Shown here: piece after piece, positions 23,537 through 32,484 of the stretch
Numbering within the stretch: the first letter of the stretch is position 1
Layout: every line of letters starts with the position of its first letter
Assembly: GCA_017645955.1 (NCBI GenBank)
Contig: JAGCNM010000022.1
Coordinates: forward strand, 1 to 41,103
DNA: 41,103 bases
DNA from: Candidatus Saccharimonadota bacterium
GTDB taxonomy: Bacteria; Patescibacteriota; Saccharimonadia; Saccharimonadales; Saccharimonadaceae
Direction: 5' to 3'
Made by a program: the position numbers and the translations under genes
The notes under the pieces: generated by a model
The model's database searches: none
Seen by the model: only the letters and a program-made list of their open reading frames with translations
What the model was told of the DNA's origin: nothing

Positions 23537-23646
23537 AATAACTTCCTTGTTTATTTATAATAATGCTTGTGTTTATTTTAGCACGTAAATTACAGAAAAT
23601 CAACCCTAACTTTTCCCTGAGGGATTCATTTTTCTTTAAAAATATG

Positions 23647-23655
23647 TGTTATAAT
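23647..23655 (+). promoter_or_regulatory. Leaderless-type promoter of serS
   Basis: TGTTATAAT, then 7 nt, then ATG 23663. Confidence 0.7.
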
Positions 23656-23662
23656 ATATATT

Positions 23663-24907
23663 ATGTTAGATATTAAGTTTATAAGAGATAATCTCTCGCT
23701 TGTCGAAAAATCTGTCAAGGAAAAAGGGTATAAGATTAACGTCAAGAAAGTCTTGGAATTAGATGAAAAAAGAAAAAAGGAATTAGTCCGCGTTGAGGAA
23801 CTAAGGCGCAAACGCAATGAAATTGCGGCAAAAATGAAGGGCGGCAAACCGGAAAAGTCCTTAACTCAAGAAGGGAAGAAAGTAAAAGAAGAAATTGCTA
23901 AATTAGAGGATGATTTAGTAAAGGTTGAAAATGAATCAAAAGCTGCTCTTAAAGCGATTCCGAATATTATTTTCGATGATGTTCCGCTTGGTGGAGAAGA
24001 GTGTAGCGTCGAGATTAAAAGCTGGGGTGGGAAGAAAAAAGAGGGCGTTGATCATCTTGACTACGCAGTATCACGAGATTGGGTTGATTTTGAAAGAGGC
24101 GCTAAGGTCGCTGGAGCTAAGTTCTATTACTTAAAAAACGAGCTGGCTTTGCTTGAGAATGCCTTGATTCAGTTTGGCTTAAAAAAGGTATTAGAAAAAG
24201 GCTTTAATTTTATTACAGTACCAGATTTAGTTTCTTCGAAAGTACTAGAAGGAACCGGCTTTAATCCGCGTAGCTCTGATCAATCAGATGAATATTATAT
24301 TGAGGGCGAAGATTTAGCCTTAATTGCAACCGCTGAAATTCCGTTAACTGGTTATCATATGGATGAAATTATTAACGAGGAAGATTTGCCTTTGAAGTAT
24401 GCTGGTTTATCGGCTTGTTTTAGAAAAGAGGCGGGCGCGGCCGGAAAACACACACGCGGTCTCTTCAGGGTACACCAGTTCAATAAACTCGAAATGTATG
24501 TCTTTTGTTTACCGGAAAAAAGCAAAGAAATGCACGAAATGATTTTAGCAACTGAAGAGGAAATCTGGCAAGAATTAGGGATCCCATATCATATTATTAA
24601 TATCGCCGCGGGTGACCTTGGAGCGCCAGCCGCAAAGAAGTATGATATTGAATACTGGTCGCCAGTCGATCAGACTTACCGTGAATTAACTAGCTGTAGC
24701 AACTGTACAGATTTTCAGGCGCGCAATTTGAATATTAGAGTAAGGCGAAAAGACGGCTCGGTCGAGGTATTACATACGTTAAACGGAACTGCGGTTTCGT
24801 TGGCGAGAACGTTGGTTGCTGTGATTGAGAACTATGCGACTCCAGATGGAAAATTAAAAGTTCCAGAAGTTTTAAAGCCTTATCTAAATAACAAAGAGGA
24901 GATTTAA
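23663..24907 (+). CDS. serS: Seryl-tRNA synthetase
   Basis: The 414-residue class II synthetase charges tRNA-Ser. The N-terminal MLDIKFIRDNLSLVEKSVKEKG begins the tRNA-binding coiled coil (about residues 1-105, with KRNEIAAKMK). The catalytic core shows GTGFNPR, LIATAEIPLTGYH, the motif 2 region CFRKEAGAAGKHTRGLFRVHQF and motif 3 LNGTAVSLARTLVAVIENY, with ELTSCSNCTDFQARN in between. Length is normal. It starts a run serS-hpf-secA; hpf begins 3 nt after its stop with a GAGGAG site inside the serS end. Confidence 0.95.
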   Translation: MLDIKFIRDNLSLVEKSVKEKGYKINVKKVLELDEKRKKELVRVEELRRKRNEIAAKMKGGKPEKSLTQEGKKVKEEIAKLEDDLVKVENESKAALKAIPNIIFDDVPLGGEECSVEIKSWGGKKKEGVDHLDYAVSRDWVDFERGAKVAGAKFYYLKNELALLENALIQFGLKKVLEKGFNFITVPDLVSSKVLEGTGFNPRSSDQSDEYYIEGEDLALIATAEIPLTGYHMDEIINEEDLPLKYAGLSACFRKEAGAAGKHTRGLFRVHQFNKLEMYVFCLPEKSKEMHEMILATEEEIWQELGIPYHIINIAAGDLGAPAAKKYDIEYWSPVDQTYRELTSCSNCTDFQARNLNIRVRRKDGSVEVLHTLNGTAVSLARTLVAVIENYATPDGKLKVPEVLKPYLNNKEEI

Positions 24908-24909
24908 AA

Positions 24910-25272
24910 ATGATTGAAAAAATTGAAATTAGCGGGAATGGCTATAAGGTTGAGGAGTCGTTCAAGAAGTATGTCGAGAAGAGGATTGGTAAACTCGATA
25001 AGTATTTGCCACGAGGTTCGAAAAAGGATGTAGTAGTAAAAACTATTGTTTCGGAAATCGGGAAGAGTAAAGGCGAAAAATATGAAATCTCGGTAGCGAT
25101 GGACATTCCTGGCGGCAAGGTTATTGCAGCAAAGGATGAGTGTTCAAACGTTTTTGCGGGAGTTGATTTAGTCGAAGCAAAATTAACTGGACAAATTCGA
25201 AGATACAAGCTTGAAACCCAGCCACATCGCCAAAAGAAAAACTGGCGAAAGCTCTTTATTCGAAAGAAATAA
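24910..25272 (+). CDS. hpf: Ribosome hibernation promoting factor (short HPF/RaiA type)
   Basis: The 120-residue protein fits the HPF/YfiA family, which binds the 30S decoding site and silences ribosomes under stress: IEISGNGYKVEESFKKYVEKRIGKLDKYLPRG gives the first strand and helix, and FAGVDLVEAKLTGQIRRYK the second helix, ending in a basic tail (HRQKKNWRKLFIRKK). It lacks the C-terminal dimerisation domain of long HPF. GAGGAG at the serS end serves as its ribosome site, and the gene is probably cotranscribed with serS. Confidence 0.88.
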   Translation: MIEKIEISGNGYKVEESFKKYVEKRIGKLDKYLPRGSKKDVVVKTIVSEIGKSKGEKYEISVAMDIPGGKVIAAKDECSNVFAGVDLVEAKLTGQIRRYKLETQPHRQKKNWRKLFIRKK

Positions 25273-25291
25273 TATGGTAAAATAAAGAGTA

Positions 25292-25297
25292 TATAAT
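25292..25297 (+). promoter_or_regulatory. -10 promoter of secA
   Basis: TATAAT with predicted start near 25304, leaving a short leader of about 9 nt that still contains GGAGG 3 nt before ATG 25313. No extended TG motif. Confidence 0.5.
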
Positions 25298-25312
25298 TCT
25301 GTTTGGAGGCTT

Positions 25313-28093
25313 ATGACGAAAAAAACTGATAAGGCTGTTATGTCTAATACGAAAAATAAAAGTCGGAAAGAAAAAAAACCGACGGATAAGTTGGCGGATA
25401 AGACCGCTTTAACTAAGTTTTTGCAGGGTATTTTTGGCGATGCTCAAAAGAAAGTTTTAAAGAAACTTTGGAAGCGTGCGCAAGAAATAAATAAATTAGA
25501 GCCAAAATATGAACAAATGAGCGACGAAGAGCTCAAGGCCCAAACAGAAATATTTAAAGCCAAGATCGAGAAGGCCTTAAAAACCGCAAAAACTGAAGAA
25601 AAAACTAATAAATCAAAAAAGAAGCGTCAGCCGGTAGATGATACAAAGATTTTGAATGATTTGTTACCAGAAGTCTTCGCGGTTGCGCGCGAAGCCTCGA
25701 AGCGTATTTTAGGCCTTCGACCATATGATGTACAGTTGATTGGTGGTATGGTTTTACATGAAGGCGCAGTCGCCGAGATGAAAACTGGTGAAGGCAAAAC
25801 GCTCGTTGCAATGTTACCGGCTTATTTAAACGGTTTAACTGGGCGTGGTGTGCATGTCGTAACGGTAAACGATTACCTCGCGCAACGTGATGCGGGCTGG
25901 AATGGCCCGATTTATGATTTTCTTGGGCTTTCAGTTGGTGTAATTATTAACAACGCTTCGTTTATCTATGATGCGGAATACGAAAACGACGAACACGATG
26001 ATGAGCGTTTCCGCCATCTTCGCCCAGCAACGCGAAAAGAAGCATATAATGCTGATATTACTTATGGTACGAACAACGAATTCGGGTTCGATTATCTTCG
26101 CGATAATATGACGAGCGAAGTACAATACTTGCGTCAAAGAGAATTGAATTTCGCGATTGTAGATGAGGTGGACTCAATCTTAATTGATGAAGCGAGGACT
26201 CCGCTCATTATTTCAGCCCCGGCAGCGGACAACCCGGAATCTTATTACCAATTCGCAAAAGTTGCGGCGAGATTAGTTCCAGAAGACTATATCTTTGACG
26301 AAAAACGACGTTCGGTAACTTTGACCGATAAGGGGATTGAAAAAATTCAGAATATTCTAGGGGTTGATAATTTATATTCAACAAAGAATACTCGTTTGGT
26401 TTATCACCTTGAGCAAGCAATTCGCGCGGAGATTATCTTTAAGCGTGATAAAGACTATGTCGTGACAAATTCTGGTGAGGTAATCATCGTTGATGAACAT
26501 ACTGGACGTTTAATGCAGGGGCGACGCTACAATGAAGGTTTACATCAGGCGATCGAGGCAAAAGAAGGCGTTGTAGTAAAACAGGAATCAATGACGCTCG
26601 CTACAATTTCGTTCCAGAACTTTTTCCGTCTGTACAAGAAATTGTCTGGTATGACCGGTACAGCGTTTACTGAGGCGGAAGAATTCCAACAGATTTACGC
26701 TCTAGACGTTATCCAAATTCCGCCGAATAAGCCGATTATTCGTGTAGATAAAGACGACTTAATCTATAAGACTAAGGCCGGAAAGTTGAAGGCAATAGCT
26801 GAAGAGATTAAGAAATATCATGAAAAAGGACAACCGGTGCTCGTTGGTTCGGGTTCGATTGCAAACAACGAAGAAATTGCTAGGTATCTAGATAGCTATG
26901 GTCTACCTTATGAGATTCTAAACGCAAAGAATAATGAACGTGAGGCGGCGATTATTGCAAAAGCTGGAGAAAAAGGCGCAATTACCCTCGCTACAAACAT
27001 GGCGGGTCGTGGTACAGATATTAAGCTCGGCGATGGAGTACGGGAACTTGGTGGTTTAGTAGTGATTGGTTCGGAACGACACGATTCTAGACGAGTTGAT
27101 AACCAGCTCCGTGGTCGTGGCGGTCGTCAAGGTGACCCAGGAACAACTCAGTTCTTTGTTTCATGCGAAGATGATTTGATGCGAATTTTCCAGGGCGATA
27201 GGGTGAAGATGCTAATGACTCGTCTTGGGGTAGATGAAGACACGCCGATCCAGACTAAAGCGATTTCAAAAACTTTGGAAGCAGCACAAAAACGCATCGA
27301 AGGATTCAACTTCGATTCCCGTAAAAACGTTGTCCAATATGATAATGTCATTAATAGACATCGTAAAGTTGTTTATATGATGCGACGAAAGATTCTTGAC
27401 GGCGAGGAAATTTATCCAGAAATCCAGCGCTTGATGCGTGAAGAAGTTAAGATGTTAACAGAGTTTTCTTCACGGGTTAATAAGAATTTCGATGAAGAGT
27501 TTAAGTCGGTATTTAATTTCGATGATGATTTAATTCATGAAATCGGCTTAAAGAGAAAAGAAAAAGAGCGCTATAAATTAGCATTAGAAGCCGTCGAAGA
27601 AGCCTACAAGGAAAAGGAAAATGAGTTCGGCGACGAAATAATGCGAAAAGTCGAGCGCGAAGTTTATTTGAAAGTACTCGATACCTTATGGATGCAGCAT
27701 CTTGAAAACATGCAGCATCTCCGCGAGGGCATCCACTGGCGTTCGGTTGGACAAAGGGATCCGTTAGTGGAGTATCGTTCGGAATCTCAAAAGCTATTTG
27801 ACGGTTTACAACGAAATCTTCGTGAGGAAGTTTTGAAGATTCTACTTTCGATTACACCGACCGAAGCAGCGATGGACAACGTAACGGATGGCGAAGAATA
27901 TGAGTCAGAACTCACCAAGATGGCGGAGGGCCAAACCGAGCGTGGCGTGAATGAAATTTCAGCTGGCGATAAAAACCTAGATGATGAGTTTAAGAAAACT
28001 ACACCGAAACACTCAGTAACGAAGAACACTGCTAAATCGAAAAAAACATCGGCGAAAAAGCATAAGAGGTCGCGAAAGAAGGGCCGCAAATAG
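25313..28093 (+). CDS. secA: Preprotein translocase ATPase SecA
   Basis: The 926-residue SecA drives export of signal-peptide proteins such as the surface proteins of this window through SecYEG. After a Lys-rich N-terminal extension (about 30 residues) come GLRPYDVQLIGGMVLHEG, Walker A MKTGEGKT (156-163), DYLAQRD, TYGTNNEFGFDYLRDNM, the DEAD-like VDEVDSILIDEARTPLIIS, GMTGTAFTE, NMAGRGTDIKLG, and GGRQGDPGTTQFF. A longer loop before the TYGTNNEFGF motif (NNASFIYDAEYENDEHDDERFRHL) is also seen in many SecAs. The C terminus is a basic KKTSAKKHKRSRKKGRK tail without the zinc-binding cysteine motif. Confidence 0.96.
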   Translation: MTKKTDKAVMSNTKNKSRKEKKPTDKLADKTALTKFLQGIFGDAQKKVLKKLWKRAQEINKLEPKYEQMSDEELKAQTEIFKAKIEKALKTAKTEEKTNKSKKKRQPVDDTKILNDLLPEVFAVAREASKRILGLRPYDVQLIGGMVLHEGAVAEMKTGEGKTLVAMLPAYLNGLTGRGVHVVTVNDYLAQRDAGWNGPIYDFLGLSVGVIINNASFIYDAEYENDEHDDERFRHLRPATRKEAYNADITYGTNNEFGFDYLRDNMTSEVQYLRQRELNFAIVDEVDSILIDEARTPLIISAPAADNPESYYQFAKVAARLVPEDYIFDEKRRSVTLTDKGIEKIQNILGVDNLYSTKNTRLVYHLEQAIRAEIIFKRDKDYVVTNSGEVIIVDEHTGRLMQGRRYNEGLHQAIEAKEGVVVKQESMTLATISFQNFFRLYKKLSGMTGTAFTEAEEFQQIYALDVIQIPPNKPIIRVDKDDLIYKTKAGKLKAIAEEIKKYHEKGQPVLVGSGSIANNEEIARYLDSYGLPYEILNAKNNEREAAIIAKAGEKGAITLATNMAGRGTDIKLGDGVRELGGLVVIGSERHDSRRVDNQLRGRGGRQGDPGTTQFFVSCEDDLMRIFQGDRVKMLMTRLGVDEDTPIQTKAISKTLEAAQKRIEGFNFDSRKNVVQYDNVINRHRKVVYMMRRKILDGEEIYPEIQRLMREEVKMLTEFSSRVNKNFDEEFKSVFNFDDDLIHEIGLKRKEKERYKLALEAVEEAYKEKENEFGDEIMRKVEREVYLKVLDTLWMQHLENMQHLREGIHWRSVGQRDPLVEYRSESQKLFDGLQRNLREEVLKILLSITPTEAAMDNVTDGEEYESELTKMAEGQTERGVNEISAGDKNLDDEFKKTTPKHSVTKNTAKSKKTSAKKHKRSRKKGRK

Positions 28094-28106
28094 ACCTGAC
28101 TAAAAA

Positions 28107-29378
28107 ATGAAACATGTTGTTGAAGAAATCACTCTGAAAAACGGTGCGAAGGGTTTATTCATAGATATCCCAGGTGCGAGCGTAATGGCGACGCGGATTC
28201 AATTCCGCGCTGGAATGATGTACTCAAAAAATAAGGATGTTTACGAAATACCACATCTTGTTGAGCATCTCGCGTTTGGAGCTAACGCAAAGTTTAAGGA
28301 CGAACAAGCTTTCGAAGCGGAATTTACTAAGAATGGAGCTTACCATAATGCTTGGACGAGTGACATTTCGGTTTGTTATGAAACTGAATGCGCTGATTTC
28401 GAGTGGGAGCGAATTATGGATTTACAGCGAGTCTCGATTTGTCAGCCACGCTTTAACGAGGATGAATTGAAGAGCGAAAAATCAAATGTTCGCTCAGAGT
28501 TAACCGGATATATGAACGACTATTATCGGTTATTATGGCCGCGAGTCCAACAAGCGGTTGGCGAAGACATTTTAGATTTACCCGAGCGATTAAAAACTAT
28601 TTCAAATATTGAATTAAAGGATATTCGTGAACATTACCGAAGAACTCATACGGCAAAGAATATGCTTTTTATCATTGCTGGAAAAATTAAAGGACGAAAG
28701 CATAAACTGATGCGGATGCTCGAAGAGTGGGAGCTAAAAGAAGGGGAGAAGTTCGAGATTCCTTTTTCGGATTTACATTCTGGCGAGGCGGTTTCGATTA
28801 GGCGAAAAGATGCGTCGAACATTACTTTCGGGTTTTCACTCGTGACGCCGCGCCACTTAGAGCCAAGCGAAGTGTTTGCTATGAATTGTTTGAATCACAT
28901 CTTAAATGGTACGACGAATTCGAAGATTTTCGGAACAGCAAGGAAACGCGGTTTAGTCTACGGGATGGGCTCGTCGATTGCCTCGAATGCGACGAATTCG
29001 TATTGGGATTTTGATGGAGAGGTGAATATTGAGAACGCCGAGGCTTTATTCGAGCTAATACAAGTCGAATTGATGAAGGCCTTAAACGGGGAAGTGTCAG
29101 ATGAAAATTTTGAGGCGGCAAAGTCTTATGCTTTGGGTCGCTTCCAGATGGGAGCGCAAACTGTTGGGCAAATTGCGGATTATTATGCGGATGGCTACTT
29201 TACGAATGAAACGGTTGAACGATATGACAATATGCCGAATTTGATTCGAGGAATTGACAAGTTTAAGATGATCGAACTGGCTAGAGAGTTTGCGGGGAGC
29301 GGAATTAAAGGTTTCGCGGCGGTTTCGTCGACCGAAAAAGCCTTTATTTCTAATTTAGAGACGAGATTAAATTTTTAA
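28107..29378 (+). CDS. M16 family zinc peptidase
   Basis: The 423-residue protein has the inverted zinc motif of M16 peptidases, HLVEH (residues 50-54), with a third ligand candidate Glu131 in NVRSELTGY, at the family's spacing, so the metal site is complete. The second half (ITFGFSLVTPRHLEPSEVFAMNCLNHILNG...GLVYGMGSSI) is the M16C-like partner domain with the R/Y substrate region. No signal peptide is present, so it is probably cytoplasmic. It starts 13 nt after secA without a Shine-Dalgarno sequence. Its 3' end overlaps the end of convergent murD by 29 bp. Confidence 0.9.
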   Translation: MKHVVEEITLKNGAKGLFIDIPGASVMATRIQFRAGMMYSKNKDVYEIPHLVEHLAFGANAKFKDEQAFEAEFTKNGAYHNAWTSDISVCYETECADFEWERIMDLQRVSICQPRFNEDELKSEKSNVRSELTGYMNDYYRLLWPRVQQAVGEDILDLPERLKTISNIELKDIREHYRRTHTAKNMLFIIAGKIKGRKHKLMRMLEEWELKEGEKFEIPFSDLHSGEAVSIRRKDASNITFGFSLVTPRHLEPSEVFAMNCLNHILNGTTNSKIFGTARKRGLVYGMGSSIASNATNSYWDFDGEVNIENAEALFELIQVELMKALNGEVSDENFEAAKSYALGRFQMGAQTVGQIADYYADGYFTNETVERYDNMPNLIRGIDKFKMIELAREFAGSGIKGFAAVSSTEKAFISNLETRLNF

Positions 29379-30597
29379 ACTGGTCGCCGCGGTCGTAGAC
29401 ATTTTCGAACATGTCGAAGGAAGCAGCAGAGGGGGACATGAGAATAATAGCCTCTTTTTCGGCAAAATCGTAGGCGCTTTCTTCAGCTTTCTTTTTTGCG
29501 GTTTCAACGGCTTCTTTGAGAGATTCTACCACTGTAAAACGCTCGTCGGTGTATCTTTTAGCTAATTCATGGCCAGATTCGCCCATGAGGACAATGGTTT
29601 TAATCTGCGGTGCTTTTAGAATATCATAGATTTCAGGAAGATCTTCGTTGTTGGTTTTGTCCCGTCCGCCAATTATGACAACGAGATTGCTGTCAGGAAA
29701 AGCATTCACGGCGACACGCGTAGAAGATGGATTGGTTGAAAAGTTATCGTCGTAATACTTTACATTGTTAAGCTCACGAATAAACTCGAGGCGATGCGGA
29801 AGGCCTTTAAAACTTTCGAGCCCTTTTATGATTTCGGTTTTATAATCTCTTAAATATTCGTCTGGTGAGATATTTTTATAACTGGCTACTGCAGCAATGG
29901 CCGCTAGAGCATTCTCCTCGTTATGTTTACCGGGGATTTTAATCGCAGATTTTATTTCTGGAGATATTTCGAAAGGGTATGGGATTTTTTTCGCTTTCGA
30001 GAACTCAGCAATTCTAGCCGTTTCAGGATTATTTTTATAATATATTAGAAAATCTTCTTCGGTCTGATACTTCGTAATGTTAGCTTTAGCGCCTAAATAA
30101 TCTTCATAATCTTTATGGACGTTTAAGTGATCAGGTTCAAGCTGCCCGATAACAGCAATCTTAGGAGATTTTTTAAGATCCCAAAGCTGAAAACTAGACA
30201 ATTCATAAACAACGACTGATTTTTCGTCAAGTTCATCTAAAATATCGATAGACGGAGAGCCAATATTACCAACAAGATGGGCTTTTTCGCCATGTGCATC
30301 CAGGAGTGATTTAATAAAAGAACAGGTCGTCCCTTTACCTTTCGTTGCGGTGACGCCGATAATTTTGCAAGGACAGTGGTCGAAGAAATATTTAGTTACG
30401 CTGGTTTCGTTTTCTAGACCTAGTGGCGGGACGGACGGGGAACGGAAAATCATATCATAAGATGAATAATCTTTTTCGCGGATTTCTTCAGGCGTAAAAT
30501 TTTCAAAAATATCGATTTCTGGACTATTAAAATGGGTTTTTATATAGTTTTCGGCGGATTTCCCCTCTTTACCGTAACCTAATAATGCGATTTTCAT
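29350..30597 (-). CDS. murD: UDP-N-acetylmuramoylalanine-D-glutamate ligase MurD
   Basis: The 415-residue Mur ligase adds D-Glu to UDP-MurNAc-L-Ala in peptidoglycan synthesis. Visible are the N-terminal Rossmann segment KIALLGYGKEGKS, the ATP loop ATKGKGTT (84-91), GNIGSP, YELSSFQL, LEPDHLNVH, the central NPGKHNEEN-like IPGKHNEENALAA, LPHRLEFI, YYDDNFSTNPSS and the C-terminal MSPSAASFDMFENVYDRGDQFKN, all typical of MurD. I start at ATG 30597, 6 nt after TGCTATAAT; the in-frame extension upstream crosses a terminator hairpin and is not credible. Confidence 0.95.
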   Translation of the reverse strand: MKIALLGYGKEGKSAENYIKTHFNSPEIDIFENFTPEEIREKDYSSYDMIFRSPSVPPLGLENETSVTKYFFDHCPCKIIGVTATKGKGTTCSFIKSLLDAHGEKAHLVGNIGSPSIDILDELDEKSVVVYELSSFQLWDLKKSPKIAVIGQLEPDHLNVHKDYEDYLGAKANITKYQTEEDFLIYYKNNPETARIAEFSKAKKIPYPFEISPEIKSAIKIPGKHNEENALAAIAAVASYKNISPDEYLRDYKTEIIKGLESFKGLPHRLEFIRELNNVKYYDDNFSTNPSSTRVAVNAFPDSNLVVIIGGRDKTNNEDLPEIYDILKAPQIKTIVLMGESGHELAKRYTDERFTVVESLKEAVETAKKKAEESAYDFAEKEAIILMSPSAASFDMFENVYDRGDQFKNLISSLN

Positions 30598-30603
30598 AAG
30601 ATT

Positions 30604-30612
30604 ATTATAGCA
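30604..30612 (-). promoter_or_regulatory. Leaderless-type promoter of murD
   Basis: TGCTATAAT on the minus strand, 6 nt before ATG 30597, placed immediately behind the terminator of the upstream gene. Confidence 0.72.
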
Positions 30613-30613
30613 T

Positions 30614-30641
30614 AAAAAGCCCCCGGCCCGTAGGCCGGGGG
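30614..30641 (-). terminator. Intrinsic terminator after the 137-residue protein gene
   Basis: On the minus strand CCCCCGGCC, loop TACG, GGCCGGGGG, then CTTTTT. The stem is a perfect 9 bp of G and C pairs. It separates the upstream gene from murD; no T run exists on the plus-strand side. Confidence 0.9.
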
Positions 30642-30652
30642 AGAAGGAGGAG

Positions 30653-31066
30653 TTAGTCAAGGAGTTCGTATCCTTGACTAAGAACGATTTCGCCAATTTT
30701 ATCTCTTATGCACTGTTTACAATGCAACAGATTTAGTTTCTTCTTCGAAACATTCGCCAGGTCAATTCTAGTCTTAAGCATGCCTCCCGTACCGTTACCT
30801 AGTGAGGCGGAAGACTGTTCCAGATATCCCTGGTATTTGATAGCATACTTAGCGAGCCAAAAGATAGTCGTTCTTTTGGCGACATAGCCATCAAAATCTG
30901 TGTTACGGATTACTTCTTTTATAGAGGCTGCCGAGGGCATCTCTTCCGGCATGAAAAAATCGTTCGTGGCGCAATACGACAAGCATGCTTCAAACAGCGA
31001 ACAAAACTCCGCAACCGTAATGTCGGATAGTTTTTTCGACATCAGTTCTTGGTCTACATCGATCAT
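30653..31066 (-). CDS. Unknown protein (137 residues)
   Basis: The start at ATG 31066 has AGGAGG 8 nt upstream, and a TATAAT box lies at 31100-31105. The protein is soluble and mainly helical, with scattered cysteines (EACLSYC near residue 30 and LLHCKQCIRDKIG near 118, the latter a CxxC pair that might bind metal). I do not recognise a family. A strong terminator 12 nt past the stop makes it a single-gene unit between dus and murD. Confidence 0.7.
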   Translation of the reverse strand: MIDVDQELMSKKLSDITVAEFCSLFEACLSYCATNDFFMPEEMPSAASIKEVIRNTDFDGYVAKRTTIFWLAKYAIKYQGYLEQSSASLGNGTGGMLKTRIDLANVSKKKLNLLHCKQCIRDKIGEIVLSQGYELLD

Positions 31067-31099
31067 TTACATGACCTCCTTTTTTAAAGTGCTTGTTTT

Positions 31100-31105
31100 A
31101 TTATA
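31100..31105 (-). promoter_or_regulatory. -10 promoter of the 137-residue protein gene
   Basis: TATAAT on the minus strand with a predicted start near 31093 and a 27 nt leader carrying AAGGAGG. Confidence 0.5.
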
Positions 31106-31135
31106 ATATAATGGCCAGAGAAGTCAAGGATAAGC

Positions 31136-32083
31136 TTAGAGATTTTCGATTAGTTCACGGGCTTCAGAAACGAAGTGAGTTTCCATGAGCTTCGCGCGAA
31201 AATCTTTCGCTCCAGGGAAGTTATTAATATATATTTTAAAGAAGTGTTTCAATGCCTCATAGGGAATATGAGAATGGGTTTTCTCATATTCTTCATATAA
31301 GTCCAAATGCATTTTTAAAAGCTTTATCAGTTCATCTTTCGTTGGTTCGTGAGTAGTGAAACAATATGGGTTTTCAAAAACGCCACGACCAATCATAAAA
31401 CCGTCAACCTCAGGATATTGTTCGTGTAATTCGAGGGCATGTCTACGATTTTTAATGTCGCCATTAATGATTAGTTTTGTTTCGGGGCTAATCTCGTTAC
31501 GGAGCTTAATAATTTCAGAAATCAGTTCATAATGAGCCGGCACTTTACTCATCTCTTTTTTCGTGCGAAGATGAACTGTCAAGGCAGCAGGATGCTCGGC
31601 AAGAAGAGTCGGGAGCCAGGTTTTATATTCTTCAACATTAGACCAACCGAGGCGGGTTTTGATTGAAACGGGTAAGTTAGTTGATTTTACAGCATTTCTA
31701 AAGCATTCGACGGCTAGCTCAGGAGTTTTAATCATAGCGGCGCCACCGCCAGCCTTATTAACATGTTTATCAGGACAACCGAAATTAAGATCAATTCCAG
31801 AGAAACCCAACGATTCAAGCGCCTGGGTAGTTTCCGAAAAATGTTCAGGGTTTTTACCCCAAATTTGGGCAATGATCGGGGAATCGGTAGGGGCAGTTTC
31901 GAGCCGTTCGAGGGCGTTTGCGCGACCTTTTTCGGAGGCGTAAGACGAAACGTTAGTAAATTCCGTATAAAATAAATCTGGGCGACCAGCCGAAGCGATT
32001 ACCTGACGAAAAACAATATCTGTCACGCCTTCCATTGGCGCAAGAATTAAAAAAGGTTTCTTAAGGCTTTCCCAGATGTTCAT
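31136..32083 (-). CDS. tRNA-dihydrouridine synthase
   Basis: The 315-residue flavoenzyme reduces uridines in tRNA D-loops. Family signatures: FLILAPMEGVTDIVFR at the N terminus (TIM-barrel strand 1), YTEFTN, IAQIWGKNPEHF, the catalytic Cys in DLNFGCPDKHVNKAGGGAAM, VSIKTRLGW, LTVHLRTKKEMSKVPAHY, INGDIKN and MIGRGVFENPY. It is a Dus of the DusB/bacterial type; which positions it modifies cannot be read from sequence. ATG 32083 lies 7 nt behind TGTTAAAAT, so it is predicted leaderless. Confidence 0.93.
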   Translation of the reverse strand: MNIWESLKKPFLILAPMEGVTDIVFRQVIASAGRPDLFYTEFTNVSSYASEKGRANALERLETAPTDSPIIAQIWGKNPEHFSETTQALESLGFSGIDLNFGCPDKHVNKAGGGAAMIKTPELAVECFRNAVKSTNLPVSIKTRLGWSNVEEYKTWLPTLLAEHPAALTVHLRTKKEMSKVPAHYELISEIIKLRNEISPETKLIINGDIKNRRHALELHEQYPEVDGFMIGRGVFENPYCFTTHEPTKDELIKLLKMHLDLYEEYEKTHSHIPYEALKHFFKIYINNFPGAKDFRAKLMETHFVSEARELIENL

Positions 32084-32090
32084 GAATATT

Positions 32091-32099
32091 ATTTTAACA
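32091..32099 (-). promoter_or_regulatory. Leaderless-type promoter of the dus gene
   Basis: TGTTAAAAT on the minus strand (one mismatch in the -10 hexamer), 7 nt before ATG 32083. Confidence 0.6.
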
Positions 32100-32121
32100 T
32101 AAATATTTTAATTGTCAAATA

Positions 32122-32484
32122 TTAATTATTGGTTATTAGGAAACGAGAAAGGCGGAGACTGGAGATGTCATGGTTGCCGCTCGCGTAGTAGAAATCAAGT
32201 TTTGTTTCGCCGATCAAAGCAGCCATTTTGTTCTTTGTGTCTATGCTAATAAGCGACGAATTCAGATAATGATTGAAGATTTCGAGCAGTTGTTCGGCGA
32301 TTTTGATTTCGGAATTCGTTTTCATGCTTTTTCTTGCGAGCGAGAAAGATAGGTCGGAAAACCGTTTAACAACTAGTGGCGATGTCACGACATTTTTATT
32401 AATGGATTGTTTGATATAGCTATACCATCTTAGTTCGAGAGGATTTAGGCTTAGGATCATTTCTTCTGTTATATTATTAAACAT
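32122..32484 (-). CDS. Unknown protein paired with the zinc-peptidase gene (120 residues)
   Basis: I start at ATG 32484 (MFNNITEEMILSL), which overlaps the end of the upstream peptidase gene by 8 nt and has GAGGAG a few bases upstream. The protein is soluble and predicted helical (LELRWYSYIKQSINKN, IKIAEQLLEIFNHYLN). I do not recognise a family. The overlap makes it the second gene of a two-gene operon, possibly a partner or regulator of the peptidase; this is inference from position only. Confidence 0.65.
   Translation of the reverse strand: MFNNITEEMILSLNPLELRWYSYIKQSINKNVVTSPLVVKRFSDLSFSLARKSMKTNSEIKIAEQLLEIFNHYLNSSLISIDTKNKMAALIGETKLDFYYASGNHDISSLRLSRFLITNN

Noticed and set aside
23300-23588. 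Plus-strand ORFs between mnmA and serS
   Set aside because: They read as unlikely cysteine-, leucine- and histidine-rich translations of the opposite strand of the small basic gene and have no convincing start signal.
25940-26060. Extra loop in SecA before TYGTNNEFGF as a possible element insertion
   Set aside because: The sequence is not palindromic and not GC-rich, and similar loops occur in many bacterial SecA proteins.
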